Of a DNA stretch of 34,730 nucleotides, positions 24,149-31,381 are shown piece by piece (within the stretch, counting starts at the first letter, position 1; the number at the start of each line of letters is the position of its first letter). Origin of the DNA: an uncultured Eubacteriales bacterium (GTDB taxonomy: Bacteria > Bacillota > Clostridia > Christensenellales > UBA1242); contig CARNVA010000003.1 in the NCBI GenBank assembly GCA_949031345.1, forward strand, positions 14,487 through 49,216. Reading direction: 5' to 3'. The translations under genes and the position numbers were made by a program. Below the pieces are notes generated by a model. That model had not been told where the DNA came from and did not search any database. It saw only the letters and a list, made by a program, of their open reading frames with translations.

Positions 24149-25042
24149 TTACTCCTTTATTCTCTCTGCAATTTCTTTTGCATGTTTTTTTAATCTCATA
24201 AACTCACTCTCAAGAGTCTGCTTATCAAAAGGCTCTATTTCCTCTGTCTCCAACGCTTTATTTAAATCATCAAGACTTACAAGCCCTCTTTGATACATGA
24301 GATTATTTGTATTAAACTGGGCAAGTTTTGCCTCACCACACATGTCTATATTATAACACTTTCCACTTGAAAAACCAAATGTTAAACGATTGTAAATAAA
24401 ATTATATAAATTTATTGCACCTCTTCCCTCTTCAGCATCAGAAATAGGTGAAAATATAAGATGAATGTTATAATTTAATAACAGCTTTTGATCTTCTTTA
24501 TCCAAAAAATTTAGTCCATAAAGAAAACATTCTCTATCTAAAAAGCCAAAATCTTCAAGAATTTCTGCTGGTGACTTGCCATATCGATTGACAAGTTTTC
24601 CAACTTCTTCAAGCGTTTTACCAAGACAAATAACCACTGGGATATCCACTCTTCCTAAAAAATCAGAAATCTCATTTAATAATCCTTCCTTATAGTCAAG
24701 CAGGTCTTCTATCAACAGCATTATCCGCCCGCCAACAAGTTGATTTGTCGTCAAGTCAGACATTTGGCGGGCAGATAGAATTTCCCTTCCGTCAATATGG
24801 TATTTATCAAATAACTCACCTGCATTCAGTATTTTCGGCACCTTTAGATTTAATTCCCTCACCCCTGCAAGTTTATTTTTTACTATCGCATACTCGCATA
24901 GCAAATTTAATTCTTCTATATTTAATTTTTCAAGATATAAATCTCTTTTTTCATCTTCTTGAAAAAAGTCAAAATACTCACCTAGCGCGCAAGCAAGCAT
25001 ATCACAAAAATGATTTTTATATGAAATTGTTTTAGACTGCAT
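24149..25042 (-). CDS. Degenerate amidohydrolase-like protein (predicted pseudoenzyme)
   Basis: A 297-residue protein. From about residue 130 it follows the metal-dependent amidohydrolase pattern of the MtaD/SAH-deaminase group: PVVICLGKTLEEV (usual I-H-x-A-E-T-x-x-E-V), YGKSPAEILEDFGFLD, FLYGLNFLDKEDQKLL (usual A-H-C-x-x-L-x-x-x-D), FSPISDAEEGRGA (usual N-P-x-S-N-x-x-L-x-x-G) and FGFSSGKCYNIDM (usual L-G-T-D-G...LDM). The metal ligands of the real enzymes are replaced: His to Cys139, Glu to Lys142, His to Gly176 and Asp to Ser225. The N-terminal H-x-H segment is missing. So the fold is probably kept without catalysis, with a binding or regulatory role. Ribosome site GGAG precedes the ATG; tex follows directly. 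The family link is by pattern only. Confidence 0.6.
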   Translation of the reverse strand: MQSKTISYKNHFCDMLACALGEYFDFFQEDEKRDLYLEKLNIEELNLLCEYAIVKNKLAGVRELNLKVPKILNAGELFDKYHIDGREILSARQMSDLTTNQLVGGRIMLLIEDLLDYKEGLLNEISDFLGRVDIPVVICLGKTLEEVGKLVNRYGKSPAEILEDFGFLDRECFLYGLNFLDKEDQKLLLNYNIHLIFSPISDAEEGRGAINLYNFIYNRLTFGFSSGKCYNIDMCGEAKLAQFNTNNLMYQRGLVSLDDLNKALETEEIEPFDKQTLESEFMRLKKHAKEIAERIKE

Positions 25043-25074
25043 ATTTCTCCATTCGATTACTTATTATACAACAA

Positions 25075-26283
25075 ATGGAAGAAAAAAAGCAAACAAAAAA
25101 CAGGGTTATTTTACACGCAGATGTAAACAACTTTTTTGCATCTGTAGAATGCAGCAATGATAAATCTTTGTTTGATAAACCAGTTGCAGTCACAGGCAAC
25201 CCAGAAAAAAGGACAGGAATAATACTTGCAAAAAATGAAATAGCAAAGAAGTTTGGAATAAAAACAGGTCAAGTAATTGGCGAAGCAAAAGCTCTTTGTC
25301 CCAACCTTATCTGCCTTGCGCCCCACTATGATCTTTATGAAGACATCAGTAAGGAGCTTCATAATATTTATCTTGACTATACAAATTATGTCGAGCCACT
25401 TGGCCTTGACGAATGCTGGTTGGATATTACAGGATGTGAAAAATATTTAAAAAAAACGGCTAAGCAGGTGGCAGATGAGCTTAGAGAGCGAGTTAAAAAA
25501 GAGCTAAGCATAACAATCTCTGTTGGGGTATCTTTTTCAAAAATCTTTGCTAAACTTGGCTCTGACATGAGAAAGCCCGATTTCACTACCGAAATATCCT
25601 ATCAAAATTTCAAACAAATCACCTATTCACTGCCATTAAATTCAATTGTAGGAATAGGAAGTAGACTTGAAAAAAGATTTTCGTCAATTGGAATAAAAAC
25701 CATTGGAGACTTCGTAATGCTTGAAGATGACTATCTTAACAGCGTAATGGGTATTACAGGAATAAATTTAAAAAATGATTTGCTTGGACTTCGTGATGTG
25801 CCTGTGCTGGATTATTACAAACTACCTCCACCTAAAAGTGTAGGAAATGGCACCACAACAATCAAAGATATTTCATCACGAAAAGATATTGAAAAAGTGG
25901 TTTATTTTTTAGCACAAAAAATCTCACATCGCATGATAAAACACAATGTAATCGGTCAAACAATATATGTAAAACTTAAATCAAACGAGCTTAAATCGGT
26001 CAGTAAATCAATGAAAATCCCGCCTACAAACTCATATAAAGATATCGCAAAGCACGCAATGGTCATTTGCGATTTAATATATAAATATAACTATCCTATC
26101 CGTGCCATAAGGATAAAAGTGTCTTCTCTATCAAGCGCTTCGACAAGACAGCTTTCAATGTTTGAAAATTTTGAGAAAGACAGCTCTATTACAATGGACC
26201 AAATAAACAGCAAATATGGCAAGATATTTCTTGCTTCAAACAGTGCAGCGTTTATAAACTCAAGCCCTCACCCACAAGAGTAA
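25075..26283 (+). CDS. dinB: DNA polymerase IV (Y-family, DinB)
   Basis: Error-prone polymerase that copies damaged DNA. The 402-residue protein has the Y-family catalytic residues: Asp16 in HADVNNFFASVE and Asp112-Glu113 in LGLDECWLDIT (usual S-x-DE). It then has ISVGVSFSKIFAKLGSDMRKP, the helix-hairpin-helix region GIGSRLEKRFSSIGIKTIGDF and the little-finger domain. The C-terminal RQLSMF is a good sliding-clamp-binding motif (QLxLF type), followed by about 40 further residues. It is divergent from the amidohydrolase-like gene with only 32 bases between the ATGs. No Shine-Dalgarno sequence is visible before its ATG. No LexA box is evident. Confidence 0.95.
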   Translation: MEEKKQTKNRVILHADVNNFFASVECSNDKSLFDKPVAVTGNPEKRTGIILAKNEIAKKFGIKTGQVIGEAKALCPNLICLAPHYDLYEDISKELHNIYLDYTNYVEPLGLDECWLDITGCEKYLKKTAKQVADELRERVKKELSITISVGVSFSKIFAKLGSDMRKPDFTTEISYQNFKQITYSLPLNSIVGIGSRLEKRFSSIGIKTIGDFVMLEDDYLNSVMGITGINLKNDLLGLRDVPVLDYYKLPPPKSVGNGTTTIKDISSRKDIEKVVYFLAQKISHRMIKHNVIGQTIYVKLKSNELKSVSKSMKIPPTNSYKDIAKHAMVICDLIYKYNYPIRAIRIKVSSLSSASTRQLSMFENFEKDSSITMDQINSKYGKIFLASNSAAFINSSPHPQE

Positions 26284-26285
26284 TT

Positions 26286-26321
26286 TATAACAAAATTCTA
26301 TTCTAAAAGTGTTATATTTTT
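26286..26321 (+). terminator. Possible terminator of dinB
   Basis: TATAACA and TGTTATA arms (26286-26292 and 26310-26316) with a 17-base loop, followed by five T. The stem is AT-rich and weak; it lies between convergent genes. Confidence 0.45.
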
Positions 26322-26336
26322 CTTTTTGGTTGATTT

Positions 26337-27257
26337 TTATTTGCTATTTTGAACATAAAGACTTGCTTCAACACCTGCTATTGCACCGTCGCCAACTGCT
26401 GTTGAAATTTGTTTTAATTTTGACTGGCGAACATCACCACAAGCGTAAACGCCTTCTTTTGAAGTCTGCATTGCCTCATCACAGATAATAAAGCCCTCTT
26501 TTGACAATTCAATTTTACCACTGAGCAGTGCTGTATTTGGCTTGTTTCCATTTACAACAAATATTCCATCAACCAAAATTGCTGTTTCTTTGCCATCTTT
26601 TTCAATTATTACCTGCGTAACGGCGTCATCTCCGATAATCTGTCTTGCCTCGCCTCCCTCAACTATTTCTATATTTTTTTGCTTCAAAAGGTTTTCAATA
26701 GAGAAATTTTTAATATCAAAACGCGAAACAAGATATACCTTATTGCAGAGTTTACTTAAATATAACGCCCCATCAATTGCAGCTTGATTGCTTCCGACAA
26801 CTGCAACATATTTTTCTTTAAAGAAATTTCCATCACATTGCACGCAATAGCTTACCCCCCTGCCTCTAAAAGTTTTTTCACCTTCAATTTCAAGTTCTCG
26901 TGGGTTTCCACCAAGTGCCAATATTATTGCTTTAGCTTTGTATGTTCCTTTTTTGCACTTAACTTCTTTTTCAACGCCGTCGAATTCAAATTCAAGCACC
27001 TCATCATAAATTATTTCAATTCCAAGCTTTTCTGCCTGTAAAGAAAGTTGATTAGAAAGTGTCGCTCCATCAGTCTCGCTAAAACCTGCATAATTGACTA
27101 TTTTGCCTACAAAATTGAGCTGACCACCAATAAGCATTCTTTCAATAACAGCCACTTTTCTTCCTGCACGCTTTGCATAAATAGCGGCAGAAATTCCTGC
27201 AACGCCCGCACCTACAATTATGATTTCATAACTTTTCACATCTTTGTTTTCTATCAT
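26337..27257 (-). CDS. Thioredoxin reductase-like flavoprotein with altered NADPH site
   Basis: A 306-residue low-molecular-weight thioredoxin-reductase family protein. FAD binding: EIIIVGAGVAGISAAIYAKRAG (Gly-x-Gly) and the C-terminal YACGDVR. The redox-active CxxC is present as CVQC, residues 138-141, followed by DG (usual CATCDG). The nucleotide domain is unusual: GSNQAA (155-160) replaces G-G-G-N-x-A and SRFDIKN replaces the H-R-R-x-x-x-R that binds the NADPH 2'-phosphate. It may use another electron donor, as in clostridial ferredoxin-dependent flavin thioredoxin reductases. CGGAG precedes the ATG. No thioredoxin gene is adjacent. Confidence 0.85.
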   Translation of the reverse strand: MIENKDVKSYEIIIVGAGVAGISAAIYAKRAGRKVAVIERMLIGGQLNFVGKIVNYAGFSETDGATLSNQLSLQAEKLGIEIIYDEVLEFEFDGVEKEVKCKKGTYKAKAIILALGGNPRELEIEGEKTFRGRGVSYCVQCDGNFFKEKYVAVVGSNQAAIDGALYLSKLCNKVYLVSRFDIKNFSIENLLKQKNIEIVEGGEARQIIGDDAVTQVIIEKDGKETAILVDGIFVVNGNKPNTALLSGKIELSKEGFIICDEAMQTSKEGVYACGDVRQSKLKQISTAVGDGAIAGVEASLYVQNSK

Positions 27258-27280
27258 TATTATCTCCGTTTTCTTAATTT

Positions 27281-27309
27281 AATATATCATTATTACAAAT
27301 AAAAGTAAA
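27281..27309 (-). promoter_or_regulatory. Candidate promoter of the thioredoxin reductase-like gene
   Basis: Minus-strand TTTACT (27309-27304), 17 bases, TATATT (27286-27281); predicted start near 27274, with the ATG at 27257. Confidence 0.5.
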
Positions 27310-27341
27310 CTTAATTTTATATGTATTATATAATTTAATAT

Positions 27342-27370
27342 TTGACTTTTTATCAAACTTTATTTAAAAT
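27342..27370 (+). promoter_or_regulatory. Promoter of the ABC/FtsX-type operon
   Basis: TTGACT (27342-27347), 17 bases, TAAAAT (27365-27370), each with one mismatch; predicted start near 27377, leader of about 70 nt, ribosome site AGGAG before the ATG at 27448. Confidence 0.75.
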
Positions 27371-27447
27371 ATATAACGATTTTATAGAAAATTATGTTAT
27401 AAAAATAAATTAAAATAAAAAAGCAGAATGCTTTTATAGGAGAAATT

Positions 27448-28140
27448 ATGATTGATATAATTGGCATAAAAAAATCTTATGGCAATAAAACAGCAAGACA
27501 AGAAGTCTTAAAGGGCATTGATTTAGAAATTAAAGATGGCGAATTTGTTGTAATTTTAGGTGCTTCAGGCTCTGGAAAAACTACCCTTCTCAACATTGCA
27601 TCCTCTCTTGAAAAGGCCGACAGTGGCAAAGTTGTGTTTGATAATATCGATATCACCGCCATGCAAGATAAAGAGCTTACCTTATTTCGCAAAGATAATA
27701 TTGGATTTATCTTTCAAGCATATTACCTATTGCCAAACCTCACTGTTGAAAAAAATGTAAAGTTGGGTGCGGCGCTTGTCAATAACAAAAACTACAAAGA
27801 AATCATTAAAGCTGTAGGTCTTGAAGAAAAAATGCATAAATATCCAAGTGAGCTTTCAGGTGGAGAACAGCAACGAGTAGCCATTGCCAGAGCGATTGCC
27901 AAGCAGCCAAAAGTCTTATTTCTTGACGAACCTACAGGAGCCCTTGACGAGCAAACTGGTCGTGAAATCCTCAACCTCATAAGCCAGCTTCACAAACAAA
28001 ACAAATTTACAATTTTGATGGTAACGCACAATCAAAACATAGCTGATATGGCTGACAAAGTAGTCAAACTAAGCAGCGGCAAAATTGAAAGCATTAAAGT
28101 AAATTCTTCCCCAAAGACTGCGTTTGAGATTGGTTGGTAA
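27448..28140 (+). CDS. ABC transporter ATP-binding protein (MacB/LolD-type)
   Basis: A 230-residue ATPase of the family that pairs with FtsX-type permeases. Walker A is GASGSGKTT (38-46), the Q-loop is FIFQAYYLLPNLT, the signature LSGGEQQR, Walker B VLFLDEPTGALDEQTG and the switch His MVTHNQ. The 'AYYLLPNLTVEKNV' segment after the Q-loop is typical of the MacB/LolD/Bce group. All catalytic residues are present. The permease gene follows after 15 bases with its own site, so they form one complex. The usual substrates of this group are antimicrobial peptides, lipoproteins or signals; nothing here decides which. Confidence 0.95.
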   Translation: MIDIIGIKKSYGNKTARQEVLKGIDLEIKDGEFVVILGASGSGKTTLLNIASSLEKADSGKVVFDNIDITAMQDKELTLFRKDNIGFIFQAYYLLPNLTVEKNVKLGAALVNNKNYKEIIKAVGLEEKMHKYPSELSGGEQQRVAIARAIAKQPKVLFLDEPTGALDEQTGREILNLISQLHKQNKFTILMVTHNQNIADMADKVVKLSSGKIESIKVNSSPKTAFEIGW

Positions 28141-28155
28141 AAGGGATTTGTAAAG

Positions 28156-29313
28156 ATGATAATAAATATAAAAGATACACTTAAACTATTTGGCATTTCC
28201 ATCATTGCATGCTGTGCTGTATTCGTATGTACGCTGTTTTTAAATTATAATTTTGACCTCATTCCTATGCGAAACTTAATCATAAACAACGACTCACTTA
28301 TAATTTATAACGCACAAGTGGCAACCGGCAAACTGGTTTCAGTAGTGACCGGATTATGCCTTGTAGCCACTTCTATAATCATGTTGCTATTTTATATTAA
28401 AAACTATATTGATACACATGGAAAAGAGCTTGGAATATTAAAAGCTTTAGGATATTCAAAAATTTCTATCGCAAAGTATTTTTGGATATTTGGACTTAGC
28501 GAATTACTGGGCGGAATTGTAGGTTTTGCTCTTTCCTTCGCTTTCATGCCAATCTTTTATCAAGCACAAAATGCTGATAAACTTCTTCCAAAAACCTCCA
28601 TTCACTTTCACCCTATCTTGATTTTATATTTAATCGTCCTGCCTTGCGTCTTATTTGGTTTAATTTCAGTTTTGTATGCCTTCATAAAGCTTAAATCGTC
28701 ACCACTAAACTTAATGAAAGAGATGCCTTCAACAAAGCCTAAAAAGATTAAAACGACCAAAGTTAAAACCAACAAAAACAAAGAAAGCAGCTTTTTAAAA
28801 GACCTTTTTATAAGCGTAATCAAAGATAAATTTATCTATATTTTCTTGATTATTTTCTCAACATTTTGCTTTTCTGCAATGACGCAAATGGCGTTCTCAA
28901 TGACCAAACTTGCAAGCGAGGTCTTTTCATATATAATGGTAACAATTGGACTTATCCTCTCAATCTCAATCTTATATCTTTCAATATCAAGCATTGTAAA
29001 AAGAAATTCAAAAACCATATCAATGATGAAGGTATTTGGATATAGTTACACCCAGTGTTCAAATTCAATCTTAGGCTGCTTTAGACCTTTTGCATACCTT
29101 GGTTTTATTATTGGCACTTTCTATCAATATGGGCTACTCAAGATTGTCACCACTCAAATATTTGCAAATTATCCAAACATGACAAGTTATCATTTTGATT
29201 TTGTTGCTCTTTCAATTTCCTTTGCCTCTTTCATTGTTTTTTATGAACTTTTCATGCTTTTGTATACACTTAAAATACGAAAACAATCAATCAAAAGCAT
29301 TATGATGGAATAA
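28156..29313 (+). CDS. FtsX-like ABC permease
   Basis: A 385-residue membrane protein with an FtsX-like layout: an N-terminal helix (about 9-30), a membrane pair with the 'THGKELGILKALGYSK' cytoplasmic coupling loop (about 90-105), further helices near 112-135 and 150-175, a Lys-rich linker (195-215), then a second half with helices near 225-245, 260-280, 310-325 and 345-370 and the matching 'NSKTISMMKVFGYS' loop. Both coupling loops have the E/K-x-x-x-(L/M)-K-(A/V)-(L/F)-GYS pattern, so it looks like a duplicated FtsX domain in one chain. No large extracellular domain is seen, so sensing is probably different from BceB. It works with the preceding ATPase. No adjacent two-component system. 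Confidence 0.88.
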   Translation: MIINIKDTLKLFGISIIACCAVFVCTLFLNYNFDLIPMRNLIINNDSLIIYNAQVATGKLVSVVTGLCLVATSIIMLLFYIKNYIDTHGKELGILKALGYSKISIAKYFWIFGLSELLGGIVGFALSFAFMPIFYQAQNADKLLPKTSIHFHPILILYLIVLPCVLFGLISVLYAFIKLKSSPLNLMKEMPSTKPKKIKTTKVKTNKNKESSFLKDLFISVIKDKFIYIFLIIFSTFCFSAMTQMAFSMTKLASEVFSYIMVTIGLILSISILYLSISSIVKRNSKTISMMKVFGYSYTQCSNSILGCFRPFAYLGFIIGTFYQYGLLKIVTTQIFANYPNMTSYHFDFVALSISFASFIVFYELFMLLYTLKIRKQSIKSIMME

Positions 29314-29333
29314 TTGATTTTTATTATTTAAAT

Positions 29334-29376
29334 AAAACGCTATACCCCTTTATTTTACAGGCAAATAGCGTTTTTT
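29334..29376 (+). terminator. Intrinsic terminator of the ABC/FtsX operon
   Basis: AAAACGCTAT and ATAGCGTTTT arms form a 10-bp stem around a loop of 21 bases, followed by a T run on the plus strand. Confidence 0.8.
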
Positions 29377-29382
29377 AATATA

Positions 29383-29414
29383 AAAAAACATGGCTTAAAA
29401 CAACCATGTTTTTT
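29383..29414. terminator. Bidirectional terminator, mainly of rplM-rpsI
   Basis: AAAAAACATGG/CCATGTTTTTT (11 bp) with loop CTTAAAACAA. The T run on the minus strand fits termination of the rplM-rpsI message; it may also back up the plus-strand terminator beside it. Confidence 0.85.
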
Positions 29415-29446
29415 GCAAAATTTGTAAACTGAAATAAGCCAAAAGA

Positions 29447-29857
29447 TTATCTCTTTGAGAATTGAGAAGCCTTTCTTGCTTTTTTCAAACCATACTTCTT
29501 TCTTTCCTTCATTCTTGGGTCACGAGTGAGAAGTCCAGCTTTCTTAAGCTCTGCTTTATATTGTTCATCAGCCTTAACAAGTGCTCTTGCAATTCCGTGG
29601 CAAATAGCACCAGCTTGACCAGAAATACCGCCGCCAACAACTCTTACGATAACATCATATTTGTTTCCGCTTTCAGTAACATCAAATGGTTGACGAGCAA
29701 CTAAGAGAAGAGTATCTCTTTGAAGATATTCCCCCATTTCTCTTCCATTAACTGTGCATTTACCAGTGCCTGGGAAGAGTCTTACTCTTGCAATAGATTT
29801 TTTTCTTCTGCCAGTTGAAATAATTTGGCTAACTGACTTTGTCTTCTTTTCTGCCAT
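29447..29857 (-). CDS. rpsI: 30S ribosomal protein S9
   Basis: A 136-residue protein of the small subunit head. It has the family pattern TGRRKKSIARVRLFPGTGKCTVNG, then GGGISGQAGAICHGIARAL and the C-terminal tail KKYGLKKARKASQFSKR, whose last basic residues contact the P-site tRNA. The start overlaps the rplM stop (TAATG), the universal rplM-rpsI arrangement. Length normal. Confidence 0.98.
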   Translation of the reverse strand: MAEKKTKSVSQIISTGRRKKSIARVRLFPGTGKCTVNGREMGEYLQRDTLLLVARQPFDVTESGNKYDVIVRVVGGGISGQAGAICHGIARALVKADEQYKAELKKAGLLTRDPRMKERKKYGLKKARKASQFSKR

Positions 29858-30300
29858 TAGTTTCTTACTCCTTTTACTTCAACTTTTTGAGGCTGTTGAG
29901 CAGCGTGCTTGTGTGCCTCATCTTTATAAACATGAAGTCTTGTGATTTGCTTTCTTCCAAGAGAAGTTTTTGGAAGCATTCCCTTAACGGCAAGCTCAAT
30001 TGCCTTAGGAGAATTGTTTGTCATCAAAGTGCCATAGTCAACTTCTTTAAGGCCACCTACATAACCAGTGTGCCATCTGTGCTTTTTGTCAACAAGTTTG
30101 TTTCCAGTAAGAACAGTTTTGTCAGAATTGATTACAACAACGAAATCACCGCAATCTACATTTGGTGTATAAATAGTTTTTGTTTTTCCAGTTAAAATAT
30201 CTGCGACTGTAGTAGCAACTCTACCAAGTGGAGCGCCTGCCGCATCTACAACGAACCATTTTCTTTCAATGTCCGTTGGTTTAGCTAAATATGTTTTCAT
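29857..30300 (-). CDS. rplM: 50S ribosomal protein L13
   Basis: A 147-residue large-subunit assembly protein. The start at 30300 is preferred to upstream ATGs (30333, 30321) because GGAGG lies 6 bases upstream and L13 begins MKTYLAKPTDIERKW. Typical segments follow: WFVVDAAGAPLGRVATTVADILTGK, NVDCGDFVVVINSDK, KHRWHTGYVGGLKEVDYGTL and PKTSLGRKQITRLHVY. It is the first gene of the rplM-rpsI operon and probably autoregulates through its leader. Confidence 0.97.
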   Translation of the reverse strand: MKTYLAKPTDIERKWFVVDAAGAPLGRVATTVADILTGKTKTIYTPNVDCGDFVVVINSDKTVLTGNKLVDKKHRWHTGYVGGLKEVDYGTLMTNNSPKAIELAVKGMLPKTSLGRKQITRLHVYKDEAHKHAAQQPQKVEVKGVRN

Positions 30301-30384
30301 TTTTCCTCCGAACCTGTCCATGATTAAGGTCAATTTTCATCCGCGGGGCTAGTGCAAACAAAAAACGCCTTAGATTAAGACGCC
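30301..30384 (-). promoter_or_regulatory. Candidate L13-S9 mRNA leader
   Basis: The first bases of the predicted transcript form a hairpin: GCGTCTTA and TAAGGCGT arms (with G-U pairs) around ATC, extended to about 11 bp, followed by TTTTTT. Then comes a GC-rich part (GCCCCGCGG) up to the ribosome site. L13 leaders are a known autoregulatory class in Bacillota; the match here is by position and structure, not by alignment. Confidence 0.6.
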
Positions 30385-30388
30385 TTTT

Positions 30389-30417
30389 ATTTTATATTAT
30401 ATATTTATATTTGTCAA
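30389..30417 (-). promoter_or_regulatory. Promoter of rplM-rpsI
   Basis: Minus-strand TTGACA (30417-30412), 17 bases, TAAAAT (30394-30389): perfect -35 and a one-mismatch -10. The start is predicted near 30383. Confidence 0.85.
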
Positions 30418-30461
30418 GCATTTTTTCTTAACTTTTATAAATATTTTTTTATTACAACCTT

Positions 30462-31181
30462 TTATATTGTTTTATCAACATAAACATGGTTTTTAAAGTA
30501 TGCTTCTCGTGCAGCAGCCTGCCTGTCAAGCTCTACATTTGAATAAAATCTTACAACGCTTTCTGCAAGGTTTGTGGCATATTCAACTTCACTTGAGATA
30601 ATCTTCTTGGCAAGATTTTCCACATACTCACCCATCTGTTCTAAGCCTTCTCCACCCTTCTTTTTGCCTATTTCATCACCAAGTCCTTCTCTTAAAACTC
30701 TCTTGGTTTCACGATAATTTTTAATGTTTATTTTGACATCGTCAAGGCTTGGCGAGCAAGGCTCTTTTTTAACTCTCATATTCAAAGAAGCTGCCTTCAT
30801 AGCGATTTTGTAAGTCAGTTTAGTAAGCTCTTTTTCCACCTTTTTCTTATCAAAATTGCCTCTGAAAAGATTTATGTTTACAAGGTCAACAAATTCTTTT
30901 GGAAGAGCCTTAAAATACAGGTCAAAAGCCTCATTAAAACCGCAATCTTTCCCCCTGTTTTCACCCTTCTTATAAAGGCTGAAAAGCATTTCTTTCATGT
31001 TTACTTCATAGACAATTTTTGCAGCAGGCTCATAATCTGAAATAGTCTTTCTATAGACAAGCGCAAGCCCATTCAAATAGGCAAGAGCACCCCCTGCAGT
31101 AATTTCTTTTTTAGGCAAATTTCTTTTTATATCAAGCAAAATATTTTCTAAAGTTTGCTCTCTGCGATTAAGTTTTTCCAT
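30462..31181 (-). CDS. Unrecognised helical protein
   Basis: A 239-residue, charged, largely helical soluble protein that I do not recognise. It has no signal peptide or membrane segment. Notable features are a cluster EPCSPSLDDVKINIKN near residue 140, a DEIGKKKGGEGLEQM stretch near 170, and a C-terminal helix with many acidic and hydrophobic residues ending AREAYFKNHVYVDKTI. GCGAGG precedes the ATG and a good promoter lies upstream, so it is very probably real. It stands alone between rplM and the divergent surface-protein genes, with no terminator seen before the rplM promoter. Function unknown. Confidence 0.8.
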   Translation of the reverse strand: MEKLNRREQTLENILLDIKRNLPKKEITAGGALAYLNGLALVYRKTISDYEPAAKIVYEVNMKEMLFSLYKKGENRGKDCGFNEAFDLYFKALPKEFVDLVNINLFRGNFDKKKVEKELTKLTYKIAMKAASLNMRVKKEPCSPSLDDVKINIKNYRETKRVLREGLGDEIGKKKGGEGLEQMGEYVENLAKKIISSEVEYATNLAESVVRFYSNVELDRQAAAREAYFKNHVYVDKTI

Positions 31182-31220
31182 ACTTTAATCCTCGCTTTTT
31201 TCTTTGTTTCTTATACTTGT

Positions 31221-31249
31221 ATTATAACATACAATACTTATATAATCAA
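31221..31249 (-). promoter_or_regulatory. Promoter of the unrecognised gene at 30462-31181
   Basis: Minus-strand TTGATT (31249-31244), 17 bases, TATAAT (31226-31221). The plus strand of the same bases also carries TTGTAT-18-TATAAT (31217-31246), a possible weaker divergent promoter. Confidence 0.7.
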
Positions 31250-31270
31250 GTCATATTTGATGCAATTTTT

Positions 31271-31303
31271 ATGAATATTTATTCATATTATTGAATAATT
31301 ATT
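31271..31303. repeat. AT-rich dyads between the divergent promoters
   Basis: ATGAATA/TATTCAT (31271-31286) is a perfect 7-bp-arm dyad; AATATTTATTCA and TGAATAATTATT (31274-31285, 31292-31303) form a second, one-mismatch 12-bp dyad. It could be an operator, or a chance feature of AT-rich DNA. Confidence 0.35.
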
Positions 31304-31346
31304 ATAAAAAATTTATGAAAAATCAACAAAAAATTGCAAAAATCTA

Positions 31347-31375
31347 TTGACATTTTATTTTATTTATATTATAAT
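31347..31375 (+). promoter_or_regulatory. Perfect consensus promoter of the right-hand surface-protein operon
   Basis: TTGACA (31347-31352), 17 bases, TATAAT (31370-31375), all twelve positions matching. The start is predicted near 31382, about 270 nt before the first ATG. Confidence 0.88.
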
Positions 31376-31381
31376 ATACTC

